43,022 nt of DNA, taken from contig JAANBB010000354.1 of assembly GCA_014621425.1 (NCBI GenBank), positions 1-43,022 of the forward strand. Reading direction: 5' to 3'. Under the pieces are notes generated by a model, which was not told where the DNA came from, did no database searches, and saw only the letters and a list, made by a program, of their open reading frames with translations. The position numbers and the translations under genes were made by a program. Below, piece by piece: positions 1-9,670 of this stretch (position 1 is the stretch's first letter; each line of letters starts with the position of its first letter). Source of the stretch: Cylindrodendrum hubeiense (lineage: Eukaryota > Ascomycota > Sordariomycetes > Hypocreales > Nectriaceae).

Positions 1-1331
1 CAGCAGTATTACCCCCAGCAACAGCTACAACAGCAGCCTCAGCAGCAGTCGCAGTCCCATCAGCAGCCTCCTCGAGCGTCGTACCAGCGCCCGCCCCAGA
101 ACCCGTCTCAGAACCCGTCCCAGAACCCGGCCCCCAGGTCCAGGACCCTCAGCTTCCACTCCCAGAAGTCGCATAAGAGCTCTGGCAGCAAGGACTTACA
201 CGAGACCTCTGCTGAAAAGGAGAAGAAGCGCCTTCACACCAAAGCGGACCCTACACTGGCTATCAGCGAGGCCGAGCCATGTATGTCTTGGCGTCTCCTG
301 ACTTCCCCGATTGTGATTGAGTCCATCAACTGACATGAGCAATAGCCGCCGTCGCCGCCATGAAGACCGAGTCGACTTTCGCGCCTCTGCGATCCATGCA
401 ACACAAAGATTCATTTGGCAACGCCATCGGTCCGTCTGCTCTCTCATCCTTCTCAAAACTGACACTAACACGACATCCAGCCGACCCGGACTTGTCAAAC
501 CCAACACGAAATAGGTGGGAACGACCGCTCGACACCATCCGAAGTTTTGAGGCTGCAATTGATGGAGGCTACGCGCGCAAGTCGATTTACGGCACTGGTA
601 AATAAGCCCCATTGACCTGAATTCCGGAAGATCCGACGCTGACCACCTTGACCACAGAATCTGTAGCCAACTTTAACAACCGAAGAAACAGTTCCTTCAC
701 TGGCCGCCAGTCTCGTAATCCTCATGACAGCTACTACAACAACCGGCCGGTATCGTTTAGGCCGGAGCAAACCCAGTTCGACCTCGGAACTCGAAACAGT
801 TACTTTGACCCACACCAACCCGGCGGCAGCCAGAGCAACCCTCCATCTCGGCAGCGAATGCCTCGGATACAGACCGATCCGCAGTACCAGAGCAATGGGC
901 GCAACCCGAACATTTATCCTATGCCTAACAAGGACCGATCATACGAGACCGTAACGTCTGCTGCTGCCAGCGGCAACTCAGACCAGGCCGGTTACCAGAC
1001 AGACCCCACCAGCAGCGACAACAGCTCGATCGACCGCACGGTACCGGCTAAGCGCCGCGAGCCAGTCAACGACTATGGTGCCAGGCCTGGCCAGGGCCAG
1101 CAGCAATACCAGCGCGGATACCTAGCCCCGGTGCCCAACGGACAACATGGGAGACAGCCTCAACAACAGGCACCGCGCTCGGCACCATCTACTGCGGTAC
1201 CACAAGCGCCCCCTCCAGCTGGGAAGCAGAAGAACACTCTCCTGAGACGGACATCAACTCAACAAACAAGTACCGATGCTCCAGAGAAGCGGAAGAGTTG
1301 GTTTGCCCGCCGATTCAGCAAGAACGCTTAA
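1..1331 (+). CDS. DUF2406 family protein, 3' part (5' end outside window)
   Basis: Function unknown; DUF2406 is a fungal family without an assigned reaction. Four exons are inferred: 1-280, 346-429, 481-597 and 658-1331, and together they give 384 residues ending in TAA at 1329-1331. The visible protein begins in a Gln/Pro-rich tract with three QNPS-like repeats. The conserved block follows at about residues 45-165, with KDLHETSAEKEKKRLHTKAD, PLRSMQHKDSFGN and NRWERPLDTIRSFEAAIDG. The rest is disordered (Asn, Gln, Pro, Ser) and ends in a basic tail, KRKSWFARRFSKNA. The three introns are GTATGT..CAATAG, GTCCGT..TCCAG (51 nt, in frame, no stop) and GTAAAT..CACAG; splicing restores the family sequence GNAIADPDLSNP. 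The basic Ser/Arg tail could be a membrane- or phospho-regulated segment, which is a guess. The start codon lies outside the window. Confidence 0.82.
97..132 (+). repeat. 12-nt tandem repeat coding QNPS
   Basis: Three consecutive 12-nt units (97-108, 109-120, 121-132) differ by only a few bases and encode Gln-Asn-Pro-Ser-like units inside the DUF2406 protein. In-frame repeats of this kind can vary in copy number between strains. Confidence 0.8.
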
Positions 1332-2008
1332 GCAGACGAAAATTTGATGACGCTTCCCGCACACTCGCCGACACACACACGCACACACACAACACACACA
1401 CATCACACACCTACACATTATCATACTACTCCTTTCATTTGTCGATACCCCCTTCTTGATTCAGCTTCAGGATGTGCCTTCAACAGGGGCCAGACTGTAC
1501 GCGATTCACTACAGAATTATGTGGGATGAATTCAGTTATCCTTTCTACATGAACTTGCTATGTTCCTGGAAAGGAGGCCCGGATGCCGCTTGGTTTTTCT
1601 TTTTTGGGTTGACTCGAAATTATTGCCTGGACGTCTTGCTTTAAGATGCAAGATACATGACGCTGGTGCTGGATGGTACATATCAACATACGAGACTTGT
1701 ACGAGGCGTTGAGGGGTTTACTTTGTTCGGTTCTTGGTCAAGATTATTGGGGGATGACATGACAGACAGTGGATCTGCTCGCCGCAACCACACACTAATT
1801 ATTACTCATTCCCCGAAACTTACATGGCATATACGCGCGGCTGTAGAGGATACTGCGGACACGGCTTGCCAAGATGGCAGGCCCGCGCATATCACGAGAA
1901 GAAAAATATTGTGACACGCCACCAGACTTAAATATGTGCGCATACAGACGTGATGAACGTGAATTCTGTGTAATTGGTGATAAACTGGTGCAACCAGCCA
2001 TGCCGCCA
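1332..2008. other. Convergent intergenic region with CA-rich microsatellite
   Basis: This stretch lies between the 3' ends of the DUF2406 gene (+) and vma21 (-), so it should hold both 3' UTRs. An interrupted (CA)n tract lies at about 1371-1418. Short open frames here show no recognisable protein. Confidence 0.6.
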
Positions 2009-2458
2009 CTATTTGTCCTTTTTTCCTTCGGACCTTGCATTCTCCAACTGTTCAGATTGATCCTCCTTCATAGCAACTATAATATAAGAGACAAGAACCA
2101 CGTTGGCCATGAGGGCAGCCAGTCCGCCCGCATAGGATGAGTTGCCTATATGACGGTAAGAGCAGGGATGACAAAGCTAGGAAGTAGAAGCGCGTGCCTT
2201 TGAAGATGGTTGCGACAGTGACAAAGTAGGATCCGATGGGGATCACAATCATGGCGAGAGTAAAGGCGACGAGCTTGAAGATGACATCGCTGGATTTTTG
2301 GTTAGTTTAATTCGACTCAGAGGGCGTTGTCAAGGGCAAAGATGAGATGGGGACAGGTCGCACTTTGGAACGGCCGGGCTGATGTTGGACTTTTCCTCGA
2401 CGGTGTCGTCTCGGTCGAGGATGGTCTTCTCAGTGGCAATGATGCGTCGGGTCGCCAT
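2009..2458 (-). CDS. vma21: Vma21, V-ATPase assembly integral membrane protein
   Basis: Vma21 is an ER membrane chaperone for assembling the Vo sector of the vacuolar H+-ATPase. Exons on the minus strand are 2458-2364, 2289-2198 and 2145-2009, giving 107 residues. The start MATRRII and the block EEKSNISPAVP match fungal Vma21. Two membrane segments follow: about 34-57 (FTLAMIVIPIGSYF) and 66-88 (AGGLAALMANVVLVSYIIVA). The C-terminus KKDK fits a dilysine ER-retrieval signal. Intron 1 (2363-2290, 74 nt) is GT-AG. Intron 2 (2197-2146, 52 nt) has a GC donor: the join rebuilds the family sequence IFKGNSSYAGG, and no GT donor nearby keeps the frame. The gene diverges from fun30 across about 0.7 kb. 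Identity is firm; the GC donor rests on conservation and frame. Confidence 0.93.
2146..2197 (-). other. Non-canonical GC-AG intron of vma21
   Basis: On the minus strand the intron begins GCACGC and ends ATATAG. Splicing here joins AAAG to GCAAC and yields Lys-Gly-Asn-Ser-Ser, the conserved loop between the two Vma21 membrane helices. Read through, the intron contains an in-frame TAG. The donor differs from the usual GC-donor context GCAAGT. Confidence 0.75.
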
Positions 2459-3167
2459 TGTTTAAGCACGTGCACGGCGAGGTCGTGGGTGATGGAATAC
2501 GGAGGAGTGTTTGAAGGTTGTTCGGTTTGGCCTTGTCGAGACGGGATGAATTTGGTTGTGAGACGAAACAATGGATGATAGCTCCCTAGCACACGGCCCA
2601 CCTGCACGTGCGGGCGTCGTTGTTACTACGTAAGGTAGTAGACGCATGTACTAGCGAGCACCAACCGCGTAACGGCCGGCACGGGAGCCTCAGCGTCGAG
2701 ACGAGAAGGTTTCTTTGTGGGTTGTATTAGATGCGTTCCATCATTGGGAACAAAGGCCCTGGGTGTATTTAGGGACACCCGTTGCCCACCATTGTGCCTG
2801 TTTCGCAAGATCGACTCCCCGCCGAGATACCCTTGACGCGATATAAATGCGCACGTGACTTCGTGATGCCCACCAGCGTTTTGGCGCCAGTGGCGGAAGC
2901 GCGTTAACGAGACGACTCGAAAATCTCCACCGCCAGCCCCCAGTGTCCAATGCCCAGTGCGCCTGGTCTGTTTGCTCACGCCCCTCGCCTCGACAATAGA
3001 AAGCGCCCCTGTTCGCCGGTCGAAATTCCTTATTGGCGCCGCTCCTCAATGTCCTTCGCTCGCTTCTCACCATCGCCTCAGCTCCGTGTGACTTCCTCGC
3101 ACATCGTGCTCTTCAGCACCGAACCCCGCCTTGCATTTTTCTTTAATCCCTTCCTCACTTCTTAATC
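2459..3167. promoter_or_regulatory. Divergent promoter of vma21 and fun30
   Basis: These 709 bp separate two divergent start codons. TTTTGGCGCC occurs at 2879-2888 and TTGGCGCC again at 3033-3040; the first contains TTTGGCGC, matching the E2F/MBF-type consensus TTTSSCGC. An inverted repeat TACTAC-gtaag-GTAGTA lies at 2624-2640. A pyrimidine-rich stretch precedes the fun30 start. Regulatory function is inference. Confidence 0.5.
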
Positions 3168-6100
3168 ATGGCACGCAGTTCTTCTCCATTGCCTGTACGG
3201 CACTCTAACCCCGTGCCTCGAACGCCTTCTCTTGCCCGTCCCACGTTGCAGCTCGACATCGACGTCGACGACGACGACGAACTCGCCGGGGACACCATTC
3301 CCTGCTCGCCCACTGCCTTTCTCCGCGATCGCGAGACCACACAGGCTACCCAGCTTCTCTCGAAACCCATGCTCGCGTCTATGAGGTCCTCCTCACCTGC
3401 GAGCAGTGTTATCGAAGTTCCCGCCTCTTCGCCCTTCCAACCCAAGCCCTCTTCATTGGCAACCCGGCTCGCTCCCCCCGGAACCTTCTTCCGACCACCC
3501 CCTCGAGCCCAACCCACGATGACGAGCAACAAGCGGCCGGCCATGGAGCCAATCAGCCTCATCTCTGACGATGAGGACGACTTAACGCCTCCTCGAGGTG
3601 ACATCCGGCCTACGACGTTCAAGGCACAGATCTCAGCATTCGCATACAATCCCGACACGGACGAGCGAGATATTAAGAATAAGCTGCGACAGATCTTTGA
3701 CGTGTTTGGCGCCAAGGTTCCCTCGAACAAGGCCCGAGAAGCCCTTAGGGAATGTAAGAATGACCTTGAGGATACTATCGAGTGGCTCATGAACAATCCT
3801 TCTTCACAAACACCCGCCAAGCCAAAGCCCGTTCGTCGTTTAGTCAACAAAGCGGCCTTTAAGTCCGCTGTCACCTCCAAATCGGCCTCCCGTACCCCAT
3901 CAAGGACCATGTCACCAAGCCCGCAGAAGAAGGCCAAACGCCGTTTAGTTCAGGGCCGGAGAGAGCCCAGCCCACCTTCTCCAGTCGTCATCTCGAGCCC
4001 TCCCTCCAGCGACGACCCGTTGATTATCGACCTCCTCGATAACGACAAAGAAGATGCATACCAAGCAGAGCTTTCACCATCCCCAACCGACGATGGAGAC
4101 GACCGGGTTCTGAACTGTATCAACAACAGCACTGTGCAGGATCTGGCAGCAATGACTGGCATGAAAGAGGCTCAACTCGAATCCCTCATTGAGAAGCGTC
4201 CGTTTGACGACATTCACTCTGCCAAGCGAGTCACCATTGCCAAGAAGCCCGGCGCCCGCAAGGCATCGAAGATCAGCATTGGCGAGAATGTCGTGGAAGC
4301 GGTTGAGGTCTTCATGAATGCAGTTGCTGCCATTGACGATGTTGTAGCCAAATGCGAGGTCGATGCAAAGGCTGTCAAGGGGCAGGTTGAGACGTGGGAT
4401 ATCGATGTGTTTGGCCATGACAAGCCATCCCGACGAGAGGGATCGGAAGAAGACCTCCCTCCCACCCCGACAAGCATCAGCAGCGCCAAATTCGTTCGAC
4501 CACCCATTCCCCAACAGCCCAAGCTCATGGACGGTCATTGCCAGATGAAACCATTCCAGCTTGTCGGTCTCAACTGGATGTCCATTCTTTACCAATTCAA
4601 CATCGGATGTATCCTGGCTGATGAAATGGGCTTGGGCAAGACTTGCCAAGTCATTTCACTCATGTGCCATCTTGTGGAGGAGTACGAAAGTAACCCGACC
4701 AAGGATCGACCCTGGCCGAATCTGGTAGTCGTGCCACCCAGCACCTACAATAACTGGCTGGCCGAATTTGAACGGTTTGCGCCAGGGCTATCCGTTATTG
4801 GATATCGAGGCTCTCAAGCTGAGCGAGCTGAGATTGCTTACGACGTCGAGAACAATCAAGACGCATACCATGTTGTTCTGGCTACATATTCTCAGATCAA
4901 CTCAGTCGCCGATGTCGAGGCTATGCAATCATTCAATCTCAATGCCGCGGTTTTTGACGAAGGACACAAGATGAAGAACCCAGAGACCAAGATCTACAAG
5001 GATCTTTCTCGGATTCCGGCGTCGTGGAAGATGCTACTCACAGGTATACGCTTCATCCGCTTGACTCTGTAAATAATGCTAACAGCTCTCAGGAACCCCT
5101 GTCCAGAACAATCTCCTGGAGATGACATCTCTTCTGAACTTCATCAACCCGACAATGTTCAACGGCTACATGCAACATATCCAGTTTGTCTTCAGCCAAA
5201 AGGTCACCATCCGTGACGTTGGAAACGGCGCCTTCTTATACAGCGAGCGTGTCAAGCGTGCCCGCACCATCCTCGAACCTTTCATCCTTCAGCGCCGCAA
5301 AGACCAAGTCTTGTCGGACATGCCCCCCAAGATTTGCAATGTTGTTCACTGCGAAATGAGTGAAACTCAAAAGGGTGTTTACGCTGAATATGAGGAACTG
5401 TTCAAGATGGAACCATCTCAACGCGCTAAGCAGGCTCGTGGTCGGCAAAATGACCAGAACAACTGCTGGATGCAACTCCGCAAGGCGGCTCTTCACCCTT
5501 TGCTTTTCCGTCGTCATTTTGATGACGCAAAGATCGAGAAGATGGCAAAAATTCTCATGGACAACATTCCGCAATCTGAACTGCACCAACCGGACATCAA
5601 ACACTTGGCTGGAGAGCTCAAGAATGCATCCGACTTTGAACTTCATCTCTGGTGTCGAGACTATCCCCGTCTGCTTCAGAAATTCGACGTCCCGTCCGCC
5701 ACTGAGCTAGACAGCGGCAAGGTCAAGAAGCTGCTAGAGCTAGTCACCCAGTACCAGAAGAACGGCGACCGAGTTTTGGTCTTTAGCAAGTTCTCGCGGG
5801 TGATTGAGCTGCTCCGGGAAGTTCTCGCCCTAGAAGACATCCAACATCGCGTCCTCATGGGCAACACCAACGTGTCAGAGCGTCAGACACTCATCGACGA
5901 GTTCAACCAAGATCCCGAGATCCCTGTTTTCCTCCTCACAACCGGTGCTGGTGGCACTGGCATCAACCTGACGGCTGCCAACAAGGTCATCATCTTCGAT
6001 CAGTCAGACAACCCACAGGACGATATTCAGGCCGAGAACCGCGCTCATCGCCTTGGTCAGAAGCGCGATGTTGAGATCATCCGGTTCATTGCGACAAACA

Positions 6101-6255
6101 CCATTGAGGAACTCATCTACAAGGCCTGCCAGAAGAAGATTGAGCTCGCCAACAAGGTCACCGGTGTGATTGAGGAGGATTCCGTCGAGACGGCCAAGAA
6201 CCTGGAATCTGAAGTGCGCAAGATGCTTATAGATGGAGGTATGACGCCGCCGTAG
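3168..6255 (+). CDS. fun30: Fun30/Fft3/SMARCAD1-type SNF2 chromatin remodeling ATPase
   Basis: This is an ATP-dependent nucleosome remodeler of the Fun30 branch, which in yeasts acts in heterochromatin maintenance and DNA-end resection. Exons 3168-5043 and 5093-6255 (49-nt GT-AG intron) give 1012 residues, similar to Fun30 family lengths. The N-terminus is Ser/Pro-rich with acidic runs. A CUE-like helical region lies at about 168-209 (IKNKLRQIFDVF, EDTIEWLMNN) and a second helical module at 311-346 (VLNCINNSTVQDLAAMTG). The helicase core has DEMGLGKT at 485-492 (Walker A), DEGH at 597-600 (Walker B) and motif VI QAENRAHRLGQ from 938. The splice join gives LLTGTPVQNNL, the conserved SNF2 motif III. 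The ATG in context atcATGG is the first in the frame. All key ATPase motifs are intact. No bromodomain, chromodomain or SANT domain was seen, which fits Fun30 rather than Swi2 or ISWI. Confidence 0.95.
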
Positions 6256-6799
6256 GCCGGCTTGGCGGATCCCTTCCAAGGATAGCAGTGTCAGAAGGTT
6301 CTTTTTTTTTTCTTGATCAGGGCTCTCGTTACATGGCAGGGCGTTGTATAGTGTATCATGCATCATTTGCATTTATTGGTTTTATTGGCTTTGGACGATT
6401 ATTTTGAGTCGTCCTGCGAGAACGGGGATTCAGGGAAGAGTCGAGAACGGGGGACTATCATGGCCTGAAGATGTGTGCTTTTCATGAATATTGTAGGAAG
6501 GGAGCAAGGATAGTTACAGGAGGGGGTCGTTTGCTATACAAACTAGAATAGACGGTCACAGACGGTCAGGGGACATAGGAATAGGGAAACAGAGACTTCA
6601 GTCGATAGCGCATTCGCTTTCGGCCATGTTCACATCAGCCATCATTTCAATGAACGTTGGTGCGAATTAATTTCAATCTCGAAGTGATCGGCCACGGCTG
6701 AGTCTAGATCACCAACCCTCCTCATCGAAAGCCCTGTTGTCTCGTTCAAAGTATTTTCTTCTGCCATTTCCATGTGTATGAGGCGGCGAGAAGTCGGAA
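6256..6799. other. Convergent intergenic region
   Basis: This stretch should hold the 3' UTRs of fun30 (+) and the patatin-like gene (-). A T-rich run lies just after the fun30 stop, near 6301-6314. I see no gene in it. Confidence 0.6.
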
Positions 6800-7942
6800 C
6801 TAAGTGGACGCAAGATAGTTGACCAAGTCGTTCGCACAGTCCCAGATATCCCCTTGCACCTCACTACTATGCAGGTAGTTCATAGTATCGATCCGTATCC
6901 GCTCCATGCTTTGACACTCATCCATCTGCAACATCGCCATATCATGTGGCATGTTGAACCGAAAGTATCGATTCGCCCTCTTGAGCTCCTCGCCCAGGCC
7001 AGACTGTGAGAAAGACTCGGCTGTATCCTCTGAATCCGCCATGATCTGGACAATGTCTTTCAAGGGACTTCCAATATTGCTCGGCACACTCTGGGCACTG
7101 GCAATGCCGGCTCCGATACTGACGACGCAACCGATCTCCCTGCCAGCCCACGCTTCTTCCATCTCCATCTCCCGAGTCGCTTCGCAACCCGTCTCGATGA
7201 TGGGGTTGTTCTGTAGCAACCCTCCTCCATACCGTTCGATACTGCTTCCTGGCAACTTGACTGGTTCAAAGAGAAGAGGAGCGGCTGCCGTCGCACTCGC
7301 CGCTTCTAAAATGGTGCATTTCTTGTTCTTTTGTGTCGGGTGCGATGGCATATAGTTTCGTAGCATGTCTACCTTGCCGTCAATACGCCTTGTAACGCAA
7401 ACCATCCTAGCCATGTTAAACTCGACGGCCATCACGTACGGAATGGGATCCGTTGGAGGTCAAGACGTGTCCGAGGCTACTTACACCTTACAGTCAGGCT
7501 GGCCGCCCTCCATAAACATCTCGTCCTCGTCCCTTCCCTGCTCTACCAGCAACCTACGAATCTCACTTTGAAGAACGCGAATGTCATAAACAGCAGGGCG
7601 GGCGGCGTGTCTGAAGGGCCTGCCTTGGCCAAAGACACGCAGGCCAATTTTTTCATATTGTCCCAGGCACTCGTCGATAGTCATTCGCAACCTGCCGATC
7701 ATGATGGCTATCAGCCCGCCGGTCGAGGCACCGGCAATGAAATCGAAGACCTCACAAGGCAGCGGTTCTTTAGGCAAGCAGTGCTGAATCATGATGGTTT
7801 GCAAAATGCGCTTGAGGATCAGGAGGGATGTGTATCCTTTTGTTCCACCTCCATCAAGCGACAGAATCCGAAGGTGGCGGTGGTCGGTTTCCATATTGTG
7901 TTGGTAAGGGGAGACTAGGTTAGGACGAGAGGTGTCATACAC
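6800..7942 (-). CDS. Patatin-like phospholipase domain protein, catalytic Asp replaced
   Basis: Patatin-like proteins are Ser-Asp dyad acyl hydrolases acting on phospholipids or acylglycerols. Exons 7942-7485 and 7406-6800 with a 78-nt GTAAGT..CTAG intron (7484-7407) give 354 residues. The oxyanion loop SLDGGGTKG lies at about 28-36 and the nucleophile elbow GASTG has Ser at 73. The motif normally reading DGG-x-x-x-NNP is here GGGLLQNNP (213-221), so the dyad Asp is Gly213. A second in-frame ATG at 7894 (METDHRHLRIL) would remove 16 residues and is also a plausible start. No signal peptide or membrane segment is evident, so a cytosolic protein is likely. Apart from the Asp, the fold motifs look intact and the frame is open, so this could be a pseudoenzyme under constraint, a divergent enzyme, or an early decaying copy. 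Confidence 0.85.
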
Positions 7943-8836
7943 TGTCTCTTATTGAACGACCGCTCTAGAGGATCCACGTGACGGCGGCCTGTGGTGAATG
8001 AGGCTGTCAGTGTAGGTTAGGTAGATCTGGACGATACTACAAAGAGCAGCGAAAGGTGGAAGACGATGGTTGTGACAATATATGTATGCCCTTACTGCCG
8101 GGGTTCCAGCTTCTTAGATGATGATGATTACGATGTGCTAGGAAGGTGATGCTAGCAAAAGAGAGTATGGCCGCGCAGAGTATGGACCGCTCTTTAGTGT
8201 TGAAGCTATCAACTACTAAAACTTGTCTAGAAAAAGATGGCTGTGTAACTAGGAGCCCATATGCGTGGTCAAGATACAAGCAGGTCGTCACAAGTCAGGC
8301 ACAGCAGAGACGTAGATGGAATCGGGGATTTAAAACATGCAGTTGTTTGCACGGTAGATTTCTTCCTCTGAATACCCGACTGCCCTGAGCAAGCCTCCCA
8401 AGCCTATGTGTGGCAAGTAGCCAAGCTGAATCTCTCCAAATTCCCTTCCTAAGCCTTGCGTTATTCCTCCGCTATAAGCTGGACAGAGCCCTATAAAGAA
8501 TTGAACAGAGAATTGTTGAAAAGAAAGACGCGCATTTCTGAGCGCGAGGATATCACTATTATAGCCAAATAAATCAAAAATAACAAGAAATTCAACAAAC
8601 TCCCTAGACACCCGCCTGGATCCATACCCTTCTGGATCCTTACCCTTTGACCTTTTTAGTGGAAACTTTGTAGTGTTGGGGAGGAATGGGCCCGCGTTTG
8701 CGAATACCCGTTGGTGCTCCCAAGTTCCGATAGCAACAGCAAGTCGCCCAAGCGCCGTATGGTGATTGCGCGAGGGACGAATAAGTAATAAGTGTACAGA
8801 GAAGACAATTTGATTTGCTCCGAAACGCGACGGGGC
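7943..8836. other. Intergenic region with AT-rich unassigned segment
   Basis: This lies upstream of the patatin-like gene and downstream of the Myb gene (both minus). The part at about 8340-8620 is AT-richer than its surroundings. It contains a 93-codon minus-strand open frame (8611-8330) with no family I recognise, which could be a small lineage-specific gene or relic of a mobile element. No complete element ends were seen. Confidence 0.4.
8616..8647 (+). repeat. 16-nt tandem direct repeat, two copies
   Basis: CTGGATCCATACCCTT (8616-8631) is followed directly by CTGGATCCTTACCCTT (8632-8647), one mismatch apart. It sits at the edge of the AT-rich segment at 8340-8620. Confidence 0.8.
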
Positions 8837-9670
8837 TTATCGCCAGGTCGAGTGCAGTCTGGCGCGACGGGAAGCCCGAGGCTTCACGCCGACGTCACCG
8901 CCGAGGATGAGGCTCTTCCAGCGACGGTTGACGGCGTGGCGGTCGCGGCCGAGGTTGCGCGCGCAGTCCTGCCACTCAGACTTGGACAGCTTGAGCTTCT
9001 CTAGCACCAACTCGACGAGGATGCGGTCGTCTTCGGCGTTCCAGTCGTCGCCGTCGACATCCTCGTCGTGGGTATTTGTGTTGTTTGCGCCGTCGGATCG
9101 GCGATGGACATCGTGAAAGTCGGAGCGCTCGAGGCCGAGAGGCAGTTGTTCCGGGGCGATGCGCGCGCGCTTGGGAGTGGCAGGCGCGACGGGCTCGTCG
9201 TCGACAGGTTGTTGTAGCTCAAGCGAGTCGGCGTCAAGGTCGCTGTCGTGCATGTCGGAGTCGGAGCCGGAGTCGGAGTCGTGGCGGCCCATGTCATCGT
9301 CGGCAGCGCGTCGCCTCTTGTTCGCACCGCGAGGAGGAGCGCGCTTGGTGATCCTCTTGCGGGGAGCGAGGTGGTCGTCGCGAGCGTCGGCCTTGCCGCG
9401 CGATCGCAGGCGCAGCTTCAGAGGAGGCGGCGCATGGGTGAGCGGCGGGGTTGGGAGTTGCGCGAGAGCAGGCACAGGGCGCTCGTCAGGGACGATGGGC
9501 GCGGGTGAGGCGAGGAGAGACTGGAGGTTGCGGCAGGTAGACATGATGTTGGCGAGGGCGTTTTGCGACGAGATGGCGGGGGGGCTGGCGGGAGGAGAGA
9601 AGAGAGAGGGCTGGAGACGGGGTTGAGAGGACTGCGATGAGTCGCAGGAGAGCGCCGAGGGGAGAAGCAT
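8837..9670 (-). CDS. Single Myb/SANT-like domain nuclear protein
   Basis: This is an intronless frame of 277 residues. Near the C-terminus, at about 210-255, is a Myb/SANT-like repeat: WNAEDDRILVELVLEKLKLS, then EWQDCARNLGRDRHAVNRRW, with the spaced tryptophans W210, W233 and W251. A strongly basic stretch at about 95-122 (KRITKRAPPRGANKRRR) looks like a nuclear localisation signal and is followed by an Asp/Ser-rich acidic region. The N-terminal third is Ser/Pro-rich and probably disordered. Such proteins usually bind DNA or chromatin; the target here is unknown. The start is the first ATG after a very long ATG-free leader on this strand (9671-10784), which supports the choice. Neighbouring genes give no hint of its pathway. 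Confidence 0.8.
   Translation of the reverse strand: MLLPSALSCDSSQSSQPRLQPSLFSPPASPPAISSQNALANIMSTCRNLQSLLASPAPIVPDERPVPALAQLPTPPLTHAPPPLKLRLRSRGKADARDDHLAPRKRITKRAPPRGANKRRRAADDDMGRHDSDSGSDSDMHDSDLDADSLELQQPVDDEPVAPATPKRARIAPEQLPLGLERSDFHDVHRRSDGANNTNTHDEDVDGDDWNAEDDRILVELVLEKLKLSKSEWQDCARNLGRDRHAVNRRWKSLILGGDVGVKPRASRRARLHSTWR

Noticed and set aside
3155..3937. 260-residue minus-strand open frame opposite the Fun30 N-terminus
   Set aside because: It is a shadow of the C-rich codons of the real gene; the protein has no domain and is Ser/Gly/Arg biased.
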